Assembly (NCBI GenBank): GCA_003451785.1 | Contig: DMJL01000029.1 | Coordinates: 1 to 7,001, forward strand | DNA from: Bacteroidales bacterium | Lineage (GTDB): Bacteria; Bacteroidota; Bacteroidia; Bacteroidales; UBA7960 | DNA: 7,001 bases | Direction of reading: 5' to 3' | In this document: positions 1-6,398 of the stretch, piece after piece | Position numbering within the stretch: position 1 is the stretch's first letter | Layout of the letters: each line of letters opens with the position of its first letter | Position numbers and translations under genes: made by a program | The notes under the pieces: model-generated | What the model saw: only the letters and a program-made list of their open reading frames with translations | Databases searched by the model: none | What the model was told of the DNA's origin: nothing

Positions 1-923
1 GGCAGGTGGAAGTTGGAAATCATCGTATTGGCAACCGAAAAATCGTAGGGCGGATAGATAAATTTATTAGTCCAACCTTCGAATGGCTTTACCATACCCG
101 AAATGGTAACCGCCGACTCCAACGCCCGCATGGTGGTAGTACCCACGGCACAGATTTTCTTCTCTTTTTCTCGGGCAGCATTGATGATTTCGGTGGTTTT
201 CTGGTCAATGAAAAACTCCTCGCTATCCATCTTATGCTTGCTCAGGTCTTCCACATCCACACTTCTGAAGTTGCCAAGACCGGCATGGAGAGTTAGTTCG
301 GCAAACGAAACGCCTTGTAATTCTAACCTTTTCATTAGGTTTCTGCTAAAGTGCATCCCTGCAGTGGGTGCAGCAACTGCTCCTTCGCGTTTGGCAAAAA
401 CGGTTTGGTATCTTTCGCGGTCTTCGGGTTCTACATTCTGACGAACCAAACGGGGCAGGGGCGTTTCGCCTAACGATTCGATGGTTTTTTTAAACTCTTC
501 GTAAGGACCATCAAACAGAAATCTTAGAGTTCTGCCCCGGGAAGTGGTATTGTCTATGACCTCGGCAACCAAATTGTCGTCGTCGCCAAAATACAATTTA
601 TTTCCGATCCTTATCTTACGGGCTGGGTCAACCAACACATCCCAAAGTCGCGCCTCGCGATTTAGCTCCCTCAACAAGAACACCTCTATCGGGGCACCAG
701 TCTTCTCCTTCATGCCATACAAACGAGCAGGAAAAACTTTAGTATTGTTTACAACCATCACATCCCCATCGTGGAAGTATTCGAGTAGGTCTTTGAATGC
801 CCTATGCTCTATGGTTTGGGTTTTGCGATGCAATACCATCAACCTCGATTCGTCTCTGTTAAGGGGTGGGCGGTCGCGTATTAGTTCGGGGGGTAAGTGG
901 TATTTAAAATCCGAAAGTTTCAT
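1..923 (-). CDS. queA: S-adenosylmethionine:tRNA ribosyltransferase-isomerase QueA (3' end outside window)
   Basis: QueA transfers and isomerises the ribose of S-adenosylmethionine onto 7-aminomethyl-7-deazaguanine in tRNA, giving epoxyqueuosine; it acts in the cytoplasm in the queuosine pathway. I translated the minus strand from the ATG at 923. It begins MKLSDFKYHLPPELI, continues with RDESRLMVL (about residues 24-32), VVNNTKVFPARLYG, the family hallmark GAVAAPTAGMHF, then LTLHAGLGNF, AVGTTTMRALESA and IFIYPP-like FIYPPYDF, and reaches NFHL at the window edge. These blocks follow the order of E. coli QueA. About 307 of a usual ~350 codons are present, so only the C-terminal end is missing. 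The reading frame is open to base 3 with no frameshift. The start is fixed by the conserved N-terminus. The gene lies 133 bp after truB and has its own promoter candidate in that gap. Confidence 0.96.
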   Translation of the reverse strand, partial: MKLSDFKYHLPPELIRDRPPLNRDESRLMVLHRKTQTIEHRAFKDLLEYFHDGDVMVVNNTKVFPARLYGMKEKTGAPIEVFLLRELNREARLWDVLVDPARKIRIGNKLYFGDDDNLVAEVIDNTTSRGRTLRFLFDGPYEEFKKTIESLGETPLPRLVRQNVEPEDRERYQTVFAKREGAVAAPTAGMHFSRNLMKRLELQGVSFAELTLHAGLGNFRSVDVEDLSKHKMDSEEFFIDQKTTEIINAAREKEKKICAVGTTTMRALESAVTISGMVKPFEGWTNKFIYPPYDFSVANTMISNFHL

Positions 924-1024
924 GCGTTTTGATTTTTATCTAAAAAAATAAGGAAGATTCGTTTTTGTTTCTTTTGCGAAAAGCGGTGATTTTAATTAAA
1001 AATTGCAGTCTTAGGGCAAAACCG

Positions 1025-1055
1025 CAAAGATAATACCGCAGGTAGGCGTTGTCAA
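1025..1055 (-). promoter_or_regulatory. Bacteroidetes-type promoter for queA
   Basis: On the minus strand the -33 element is TTG within GTTGAC (plus-strand bases 1053-1055), followed by a 20-bp spacer and the -7 box TATCTTTG (1025-1032). This fits the TTG/N17-23/TAnnTTTG consensus of the Bacteroidetes primary sigma factor exactly. The -33 element starts 2 bp after the truB stop codon. Transcription would start near 1018-1020, giving a leader of roughly 95 nt before the queA ATG. The leader is A/T-rich, and I see no riboswitch fold that I can name. Predicted from motif match only. Confidence 0.6.
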
Positions 1056-1056
1056 C

Positions 1057-1779
1057 TTAAATCTGCAAATTCTCAGAATTTCGGAGTTGTTTTTCAAACG
1101 ATTCGAGGTTCCAAGCATCGGCAACATCGAACGAACCAATTTTGGTGCGGCGCAATGCTTTGAGGTATGCCCCCGAACCCAAGGCAACGCCAAAATCTCG
1201 TGCCAACGAACGAATATAGGTGCCTTTGCTGCAAACCACCCGAAATGCCACATCGGGCATTTCAAAATGGGTTATTTCAAAAACACTTATGGTTATGCTC
1301 TTGGGCTTTAGTTCGGTGAATCCACCCTGGCGAGCAATGGTGTACGCCCGTTTGCCATCAACTTTTTTTGCCGAAAAAAGGGGAGGAATCTGCTCATGTA
1401 CTCCGGTGAGCGATATTGCAGCATCTGCGAGCATTTGTGCATGGATGTGTACTGTGGGGAAGGATGCATCTGGCAAAGTCTCCAAGTCGAATGAAGGAGT
1501 TGTTTGGCCTAATGTAAAAATCCCAGTGTATTCCTTCTCCTGTTCTTGAAAACCCTCTATACTCTTGGTTTGCTTGCCGGTGCATAATATCAGTAGTCCT
1601 GTAGCCAAAGGATCGAGGGTGCCTGCATGGCCTACCTTTACCTTCTTGATGCCTAGTGCGTGCCGAGCCAACATTCTAAATTTATTTACTACATCGAACG
1701 ACGACCACCCATAGGGCTTGTCGAAACAAAGCACTGTTCCTTCCGTAATTGCCTCGCGAAGGTTTATGTTGTCAACCAT
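1057..1779 (-). CDS. truB: tRNA pseudouridine(55) synthase TruB
   Basis: TruB isomerises uridine 55 in the T-loop of tRNAs to pseudouridine. The 240-residue product contains the catalytic motif GHAGTLDPLATG (residues 50-61) with the nucleophilic aspartate at D56. It also has the KEYTG block (82-86, with the tyrosine that contacts the target base), QIPPLFSAKKVDGKRAYTIAR (split here: QIPPLFSAKK 130-139 and GKRAYTIAR 142-150), and CSKGTYIRSLARDFG (183-197) followed by LGSGAYLKALRRTKIG. It ends soon after the catalytic domain, so the C-terminal PUA-type domain of the 314-residue E. coli enzyme is absent; this is common in Bacteroidetes. The ATG start gives a short N-terminal lead before the conserved FDKPYGWSSFDVV block. 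The gene lies 159 bp downstream of uppP. I found no TAnnTTTG box in that gap, so read-through from uppP is likely. Confidence 0.96.
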   Translation of the reverse strand: MVDNINLREAITEGTVLCFDKPYGWSSFDVVNKFRMLARHALGIKKVKVGHAGTLDPLATGLLILCTGKQTKSIEGFQEQEKEYTGIFTLGQTTPSFDLETLPDASFPTVHIHAQMLADAAISLTGVHEQIPPLFSAKKVDGKRAYTIARQGGFTELKPKSITISVFEITHFEMPDVAFRVVCSKGTYIRSLARDFGVALGSGAYLKALRRTKIGSFDVADAWNLESFEKQLRNSENLQI

Positions 1780-1938
1780 GGGAATACATTCTTTATGCGA
1801 AGTTGTTCTATTGAAAAATTGCGATCCTGCTCAGCTACAAGGGATTATGGGTGTTTGAGAGTAGGTTTTTAATGGAATGGCGTTGGCTTAGCTTCTTCTA
1901 TTCCAAAGACTCGTTACGCCTTATCCCCCAATGTCTTT

Positions 1939-2739
1939 TTACAAAATGAACATTCCTGCCACAATAGCAGCTATGCCAATTATTGCGCAATACACTGCAA
2001 ACCAAGCTATGTTGCCTTTTCTTACAATTGCCAGCATCCATCTACATGCAATTACGCCAGCAATAAAAGCTGCAAGAGTGCCTACAATAAGGGGTGTAGC
2101 TCCCGGAGATGCTATTTCTCCTGCTCCCGAAAGTCGCATGAGTTTTATGAAGTTGGCGCCAAAAATGGGTATCAGAACCATTAAAAACGAAAACTGTATG
2201 GCTTTTGCTTTATCAATTCCCAAATAAAGAGCAGTGCTGATGGTTGCCCCACTGCGACTTATACCAGGAAGAATAGCCAGTGTTTGTGCCAGTCCGATTA
2301 GGATTGCACTTTTCAAATCTATTTCCTTCGTGTTTTTTGGTGCAAATCGCGTAAGCATAAGGAGCGTAGCTGTGATAAGAAGCATAAAGCCAATGAGCGT
2401 TACCCTGCCTTCGAATAGACTTTGAATCTGATCTTCGAAGAGCAAGCCAACAACACCAACAGGCACAGCCGAAGCAATTAATAGCAGTGCGAAGCGGGTT
2501 TCCGCATTCCACTGAAACCTTATCAGATTTTTAAGTAGTGCAAAAATGTCTTTCCAGAAAACAACTAATACACTCGTAAAAGTAGCACCATGTACAAAGA
2601 TGTTGAATGTAAAATAAGCATCAGGGTCTTTAATGCCAAAAATTACACTTCCGAGCTCAAGGTGCCCACTGCTGCTTATGGGCAAAAACTCCGTGAAACC
2701 CTGCAAAACGCCTAAGATCAATGCTTCGAGCCAAGTCAT
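1939..2739 (-). CDS. uppP: Undecaprenyl-diphosphatase UppP/BacA
   Basis: An integral membrane enzyme that dephosphorylates undecaprenyl diphosphate to the monophosphate, recycling the lipid carrier for peptidoglycan and other envelope glycans; overproduction gives bacitracin resistance in other bacteria. The 266-residue product has the family's two active-site segments. The first is Q13xxxE17 followed by FLPISSSGH with H26, matching the (E/Q)xxxE motif and catalytic histidine (E17, E21 and H30 in E. coli). The second is PGISRSGAT (158-166), which carries the conserved serine and arginine. Long hydrophobic segments cover most of the protein, as expected for a multi-pass transporter-like fold. 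The start is typical: MTWLEALILGVLQGFTEFLP matches the canonical N-terminus. It lies 148 bp after the DUF3098 gene with no good promoter visible between them, and precedes truB. Confidence 0.97.
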   Translation of the reverse strand: MTWLEALILGVLQGFTEFLPISSSGHLELGSVIFGIKDPDAYFTFNIFVHGATFTSVLVVFWKDIFALLKNLIRFQWNAETRFALLLIASAVPVGVVGLLFEDQIQSLFEGRVTLIGFMLLITATLLMLTRFAPKNTKEIDLKSAILIGLAQTLAILPGISRSGATISTALYLGIDKAKAIQFSFLMVLIPIFGANFIKLMRLSGAGEIASPGATPLIVGTLAAFIAGVIACRWMLAIVRKGNIAWFAVYCAIIGIAAIVAGMFIL

Positions 2740-2887
2740 AAATGTAAGTTTGCGCTTTTATGATGAAATGAGCCATGATAACATAATTCCACCTTCCGGA
2801 ACCAAAACCCAATGGCGAATTCAATCTGGCCAAATAAAAACGGATTATTAAAAATGAAATTAACGCCTAAATTTTGCCTTTCATAGG

Positions 2888-3154
2888 CTATTTAGATTTT
2901 CCAGCACCTTCGGATTGAGCTGCCTTCTTGCTGAAAATAGCATATAATTGTACGGCAAACCCCAACAGTACAAGTATAGGGGCAAGGGTAATTCTTCTGA
3001 AACTGAAAATTTCGGGGTTGAAAACATTGGGGTCGGGACTTCCGCCGCCTATCATCAGCAAAAATCCTAAGGCAGTGATACACAGACCGCCTATGAGCAA
3101 TTGGTATTTCTTGCGGTCGAACAATAACTCGTAGTTTTCTTTTTTGTTGCTCAT
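2888..3154 (-). CDS. DUF3098 small membrane protein
   Basis: An 88-residue protein of the Bacteroidetes family DUF3098, function unknown. It has a short charged N-terminus, a first hydrophobic helix (about residues 18-36, IGGLCITALGFLLMIGG), the conserved linker GGGSPDPNVFNPEIFSFRR (36-54), a second helix (about 55-74, TLAPILVLLGFAVQLYAIF) and a lysine-rich tail. Two membrane passes joined by a highly conserved loop are predicted. In this phylum the gene typically sits between ftsX and uppP, as here, which suggests, but does not show, a role in envelope growth or lipid-carrier handling. It begins 57 bp after ftsX and has its own promoter candidate. I infer membrane location from hydrophobicity; no catalytic motif is visible. 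Confidence 0.9.
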   Translation of the reverse strand: MSNKKENYELLFDRKKYQLLIGGLCITALGFLLMIGGGSPDPNVFNPEIFSFRRITLAPILVLLGFAVQLYAIFSKKAAQSEGAGKSK

Positions 3155-3186
3155 TTTGTCTTCAGTATTTCAATTTGTAAATGATT

Positions 3187-3215
3187 CAAAAATATTGTGT
3201 TGACCCTTACATCAA
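3187..3215 (-). promoter_or_regulatory. Bacteroidetes-type promoter for the DUF3098 gene
   Basis: The minus strand reads TTG (3213-3215), an 18-bp spacer, then TATTTTTG (3187-3194). This is an exact match to TTG/N17-23/TAnnTTTG. The -33 TTG overlaps the last codon and TGA stop of ftsX. Transcription from about 3180 would leave a leader of about 25 nt before the ATG at 3154. It could also drive uppP, which follows without a clear promoter. Motif evidence only. Confidence 0.55.
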
Positions 3216-4087
3216 TAGAGATGGTCGGTTTTGAGATTCAGATATTTCCTTACAGCAAAGAAAGTAGAAACCCAACTGATTAGTAGCCCAGTGATCAATA
3301 TTGAGCAGGCTAAAATTACAAGGATGGTTGCATCCTGAATTTCCCACAACCCAGGTATATGCATCGAAGCAATATACAATACTCCGAACAAAAGTAGGAT
3401 AGCAACTATCGAGCCTATTAAGCCTTGGGTTAAGCCCTTGGTAATAAATGGTTTTCTAATGAATGCGCCGGTGGCTCCCACCAGTTGCATACTTTTTATC
3501 AAAAATCTCTTGGAATAGATGCTTAGCCGTATGGTATTGTTTATCAAAATAATAGCAACAACCAGAAGCAAAGCACTGAATGCGATTAAACTACCACCCA
3601 AAATTCTTGCATTTTCGTTGATGAGTGCTACCAGATCTTGTGGATAATGTACTTCCCTTACAAGATTGTTTTGAAGTATCTCTTCTTCAAACACTTTCAG
3701 GCTATCGGGATTGGCGTAAGTAGCGTGCATGCGCACCTCTAAGCTGGGAAACAATGGATTGTAGCCCAAAAAGGCCACAAAGTCTTCTCCAAGTTCCTCT
3801 TGAAGGATAGCTGCTGCCTCATCGCTCGATATAAATTCAATGGACTTCACGGCCGGCATAGTTATAAGGGTAGCTTCCAATGTGCTGATTTCAGCTTGTT
3901 GTGTGCCCTCGTTTAACAATATCGTGAATCCCAGATTCTCTTTTATGCGCACCGATAACATCTGGCTATTCAAAACCAAAAGACCAACCAAACCCATCAC
4001 AAATAGCACCAATGCGATACTCGCTACGGTAGTGATATAGGAAGTTTTTAGACGGCGTCCAATAATTGCTTCCTCCTTCAGGCTCAT
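3212..4087 (-). CDS. ftsX: Cell division protein FtsX (ABC permease-like)
   Basis: FtsX is the membrane partner of the ATPase FtsE; the complex links the divisome to activation of peptidoglycan hydrolases outside the inner membrane. From the preferred start the protein has 291 residues: a short cytoplasmic N-terminus, transmembrane helix 1 (about residues 20-40), a large extracytoplasmic domain (about 41-162), then three more helices (about 163-184, 220-242 and 254-276). Recognisable family blocks are RLKTSYITTVAS before helix 1, INNTIRLSIYSKRFLIKSMQLVGA after helix 2 (split: INNTIRLSIYSKRF, then IKSMQLVGATGAFIRKPF) and the FLGYNPLFPSLEVR segment in the outer domain. An upstream in-frame ATG at 4120 would add 11 residues (MLILQIKKLFA). 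I prefer 4087 because a TAATTTTG box lies inside that extension. ftsE is not in this window; Bacteroidetes commonly encode it elsewhere. Confidence 0.92.
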   Translation of the reverse strand: MSLKEEAIIGRRLKTSYITTVASIALVLFVMGLVGLLVLNSQMLSVRIKENLGFTILLNEGTQQAEISTLEATLITMPAVKSIEFISSDEAAAILQEELGEDFVAFLGYNPLFPSLEVRMHATYANPDSLKVFEEEILQNNLVREVHYPQDLVALINENARILGGSLIAFSALLLVVAIILINNTIRLSIYSKRFLIKSMQLVGATGAFIRKPFITKGLTQGLIGSIVAILLLFGVLYIASMHIPGLWEIQDATILVILACSILITGLLISWVSTFFAVRKYLNLKTDHLY

Positions 4088-4108
4088 GGCAAATAATTTT
4101 TTGATTTG

Positions 4109-4143
4109 CAAAATTAACATTTTAAATGATAGTCATTTGTCAA
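4109..4143 (-). promoter_or_regulatory. Possible ftsX promoter
   Basis: The minus strand carries TAATTTTG (4109-4116), an exact TAnnTTTG -7 box. The nearest upstream TTG (4141-4143, within TTGACA) is separated by 24 bp, one base longer than the usual 17-23. If used, transcription would start near 4102, downstream of the ATG at 4120, so only the ATG at 4087 could serve as start codon. The spacing makes this weaker than the two promoters further along the cluster. Confidence 0.35.
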
Positions 4144-4198
4144 TCAAAGGGCCTTTTTTGGCAGGAAGGGAAGATTTTGAAAATGATTAATTGGGGTT

Positions 4199-4214
4199 TT
4201 GAAAAGATTTTCAA
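4199..4214. repeat. 16-bp palindrome TTGAAAA-GA-TTTTCAA
   Basis: A perfect inverted repeat with 7-bp arms and a 2-bp centre. Its left arm belongs to the second copy of a TTTTGAAAA repeat, the first copy being at 4175-4183, 22 bp (two helical turns) upstream. The symmetry and spacing suit a dimeric DNA-binding protein between two divergent genes. The arms are nearly all A/T, so chance in A/T-rich sequence is a real alternative. Confidence 0.4.
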
Positions 4215-4396
4215 GTTTTTATTAAACACTCCAATAAAGCAACAGCCATACCTAATTTCTAAAAAAATGGTATTTGCTCTTAATTCGAAATCAAAAGTGT
4301 TCTGCAGTATTTAATTCTGATGTGTTTGAAAAAACTTTTCTGAAGTTAAACATTGTGGCTATATAAACATCAAATCAAGAACCTGTTGAAATTATT

Positions 4397-4423
4397 TTGC
4401 CTATTTTTGATTATGTAAATTTG
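4397..4423 (+). promoter_or_regulatory. Possible promoter of the propeller gene
   Basis: TTG (4397-4399, inside TTTTG), a 16-bp spacer, and TAAATTTG (4416-4423), an exact TAnnTTTG -7 box. The spacer is one base shorter than the usual 17-23. Transcription would start near 4430, leaving a leader of about 60 nt before the ATG at 4490. Confidence 0.45.
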
Positions 4424-4489
4424 TTATTTAGGGTTCGACCCTTATGCCACCTAATTATCCATCATCAATACTTTTCTACTCATAAACCC

Positions 4490-5566
4490 ATGAAAAAAAA
4501 TCGCATTTTTTCGGCACTCATTGTCATTTTAGTAATGATTTTATACGCCCCTTTGCCTTTGGCAGGGCAGTTTAATATTAGCGGAACCATTGTTGTGGCA
4601 AATAAAACCAGCAACGATGTGTATTTTATCAATGCATCGGATGGGGCAATAAGGGCTATACTGCCCACGGGTATCGAACCCCACGAAGTAGAAATTTCGC
4701 CCGACGGGCAATATGCCGTTGTTGGCAATTACGGCAATCGCGAGCAACCTGGCAATAGCCTGTCGGTGTTCCATATTGGCAGAAGAAGGCTGATGCGAAC
4801 CATTGACTTAGGGGAACACATTAGACCCCATGGCATTAAATGGCTTGCGGGAACATCAAAGGTGGTTGTTACATCTGGCCTCACCCAAAGTTTGGTGGTG
4901 GTCAATGTAATGAACGGTAGAATTGTAAGAGTAATTGATGCCTTGCAAGAGTCTCCTCACATGGTAACGGTTTCGCTTGACGGTAGGCGACTGTTTGCTA
5001 CAAGTGTTAGAACAGGCAATTTGAGCGTTTACGACTTTTCGGCAGGCATGCAAGAAGCAGTTTTGCCAAGCGGACAAGGTGCAGAAGGTATTGATATTGC
5101 TCCCGACGGGAGGGAGATTTGGGTTACAAATAGGGCCGAAAACACCATTTCGGTGTTCGATGCCAATACCTTGCAGAAGACCGGTTCAATGGTATCATCA
5201 GATTTCCCCATTAGAGGAAGGTTTACTCCCGACGGTAGAATGTTTTTGGTGAGTAATGCCCGTTCGGGTTTCGTAACAGTTTTTGATGCAGAATCAAAAA
5301 AAGAGATTGCATCTATAAAATTGCAACCACCACTGCCTCCCGGTGAAGACCCCGACAGATTTTTTGCTGAGTTTACCGACACATCGGTCCCCATTGGTAT
5401 AGTTGCGGGCGATAACTATCGTGCATTTGTTGCCAACACAAGAGCCGATGTGGTTTCTGTAATTTGCCTCCGTAGGTTTGTAATTTTAGACCACTTCCAA
5501 GCAGGAAAAGAGCCTGATGGTATCGGATTCTCTCCCATTGTGCTTCGTGGTAGAAGGGGGCTTTAG
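4490..5566 (+). CDS. Exported seven-bladed YVTN-type beta-propeller protein
   Basis: A 358-residue protein of unknown specific function, related to the YncE/YVTN beta-propeller proteins. Residues 1-26 form a signal peptide: KKNR, a hydrophobic core (IFSALIVILVMILYAPLPLAG), and probable cleavage before Q27. There is no lipobox cysteine. Blade starts are visible at about residues 64 (PHEVEISPDG), 113 (PHGIKW), 156 (PHMVTVSLDG), 198 (AEGIDIAPDG), 240 (PIRGRFTPDG), 301 (PIGIVAGDN) and 342 (PDGIGFSP). The last strand should complete the blade begun by GTIVVANKTSNDVYFIN near the N-terminus, closing a seven-bladed ring. A 22-residue insertion (279-300, proline- and acid-rich) lies between the sixth and seventh starts. 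No haem, metal or enzyme motif is visible. The ATG at 4490 is chosen because the signal peptide starts there; the frame is open 93 bp further upstream but carries the promoter. It is probably periplasmic or at the surface; ligand unknown. Confidence 0.88.
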   Translation: MKKNRIFSALIVILVMILYAPLPLAGQFNISGTIVVANKTSNDVYFINASDGAIRAILPTGIEPHEVEISPDGQYAVVGNYGNREQPGNSLSVFHIGRRRLMRTIDLGEHIRPHGIKWLAGTSKVVVTSGLTQSLVVVNVMNGRIVRVIDALQESPHMVTVSLDGRRLFATSVRTGNLSVYDFSAGMQEAVLPSGQGAEGIDIAPDGREIWVTNRAENTISVFDANTLQKTGSMVSSDFPIRGRFTPDGRMFLVSNARSGFVTVFDAESKKEIASIKLQPPLPPGEDPDRFFAEFTDTSVPIGIVAGDNYRAFVANTRADVVSVICLRRFVILDHFQAGKEPDGIGFSPIVLRGRRGL

Positions 5567-5567
5567 C

Positions 5568-5601
5568 ACTCTGACAAGAGTTTGCTTTGGTTTCAAAGCA
5601 A
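5568..5601 (+). terminator. Two tandem hairpins after the propeller gene, possible terminator
   Basis: Immediately after the stop codon lie two abutting inverted repeats: ACTCT-GACA-AGAGT (5568-5581) and TTGCTTTG-GTTT-CAAAGCAA (5582-5601, a perfect 8-bp stem with a 4-nt loop). No T-run follows the second stem, so this is not a classical intrinsic terminator. It may act as a weak terminator or protect the 3' end of the mRNA. Confidence 0.4.
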
Positions 5602-5681
5602 TTAGAAGAAGAGAAACACGACTTTTTATGTTCTGAAATGGGAGTATCAAACTGCAATTGCCATCCCAAGTGATGTAGGGT

Positions 5682-5702
5682 TGGGTAAACCCATTACTTT
5701 TG
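5682..5702 (+). promoter_or_regulatory. -7 box of the pyrophosphatase gene with adjoining palindrome
   Basis: TACTTTTG (5695-5702) is an exact TAnnTTTG box ending 13 bp before the ATG at 5716. No TTG lies at the usual 17-23 bp distance upstream. Instead the palindrome TGGGT-AA-ACCCA (5682-5693) abuts the box. A start near 5708 would give a leader of under 10 nt. The palindrome could be an operator or activator site; this is inference. Confidence 0.4.
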
Positions 5703-5715
5703 CAAAAAAAAGATT

Positions 5716-6393
5716 ATGGCAAATAGGATTACCGATCCCATTGGAAGACTTATGGGCTTGCGCTACAAATCGCACCCATGGCACGGAGTAGATGTGGGTA
5801 AAAATGCACCCGATTTTCTTACCTGTTTTATAGAAATGGTTGCAACCGACACTGTGAAATACGAAGTGGACAAATCAAGTGGTTACCTTAAGATAGACAG
5901 ACCCCAGAAATACAGCAATGTGCTTCCTGCCATGTATGGATTTATTCCACAAACCCTCTGCCACAAGAAAGTAGCCGATCTGGCAATGGAAAAAACCGGT
6001 CGCTCAGGAATTGTTGGCGACTACGACCCCCTCGATATCTGTGTGCTCACCGAGAAAAGCATTTCACATGGAAATATTCTTGTAGATGCCATACCAATTG
6101 GTGGATTTCGGTTGATAGACCAGAACCAAGCAGACGACAAAATTATTGCTGTTTTGAAGGACGATGCACTTTATGGTGCCCTAACCGATATAGCGGAATG
6201 CCCTGCTCCGGTAATCTTGCGTTTGAAGCACTATTTTCTCACTTACAAGGATCTGCCAAAAACCCAGTTGGAGGTCGAAATCACACATACCTACAACGCC
6301 ACCGAAGCAAAGGAAGTAATCAGGAGGGCAATGGACGACTATCGGATAAAGTTTGAAGACTTGGATACTTTGCTCACCGATGTGGAAGTTTAA
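5716..6393 (+). CDS. ppa: Family I inorganic pyrophosphatase
   Basis: A soluble Mg-dependent enzyme that hydrolyses pyrophosphate to phosphate, pulling forward nucleic-acid, tRNA-charging and activation reactions. The 225-residue product has the family I signature GDYDPLDICVL (101-111); D102, D104 and D107 match the metal-binding aspartates D65, D67 and D70 of E. coli. Other matching blocks are KYEVDKSSGYLKIDR (48-62, with substrate-binding K, E and R), YGFIP (74-78), ADDKIIAV (139-146, metal-binding aspartate and lysine) and the HYFLTYKDL block (172-180). The N-terminal GLRYKSHPWHGV segment and an insertion before the metal motif (TLCHKKVADLAMEKTGRSG) make it longer than the ~175-residue E. 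coli enzyme; this longer form is known in Bacteroidetes. M13 (5752) is an alternative start, because the -7 box is very close to the ATG at 5716. The 3' end faces dprA. Confidence 0.95.
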   Translation: MANRITDPIGRLMGLRYKSHPWHGVDVGKNAPDFLTCFIEMVATDTVKYEVDKSSGYLKIDRPQKYSNVLPAMYGFIPQTLCHKKVADLAMEKTGRSGIVGDYDPLDICVLTEKSISHGNILVDAIPIGGFRLIDQNQADDKIIAVLKDDALYGALTDIAECPAPVILRLKHYFLTYKDLPKTQLEVEITHTYNATEAKEVIRRAMDDYRIKFEDLDTLLTDVEV

Positions 6394-6398
6394 TCTGA

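Larger units (their letters stand above)
4121..4489. other. Divergent intergenic region between ftsX and the propeller gene
   Basis: This A/T-rich stretch of 369 bp separates two divergently transcribed genes. It holds the ftsX promoter candidate at its left end, two copies of TTTTGAAAA (4175-4183 and 4197-4205), a 16-bp palindrome (4199-4214), and a promoter candidate for the propeller gene (4397-4423). The short open frame at 4126-4314 (62 codons) resembles no family I know and has no promoter in front of it, so I do not call it a gene. I see no tRNA, riboswitch or insertion sequence here. Confidence 0.6.

Noticed and set aside
103..951. Plus-strand open frames at 103-441 and 544-951
   Set aside because: They are antisense shadows of queA, whose minus-strand translation matches the family along its whole length.
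1780..1938. Possible promoter or small gene between uppP and truB
   Set aside because: I found no TAnnTTTG box on the minus strand and no convincing open frame; the GGAAT/ATTCC inverted repeat near 1873-1903 is short with a long loop.
2876..2890. GCCT-ATGAA-AGGC mini-hairpin at the end of the DUF3098 gene (minus strand)
   Set aside because: A 4-bp stem with no T-run is too weak to call a terminator.
4126..4314. 62-codon open frame in the divergent intergenic region
   Set aside because: It resembles no known family, overlaps the ftsX promoter candidate and the repeats, and has no promoter of its own in front; chance in an A/T-rich gap is enough.
4397..4489. 93-bp upstream extension of the propeller gene using TTG at 4397
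   Set aside because: It would place the promoter box inside the coding region and hide a clear signal peptide that starts at the ATG at 4490.
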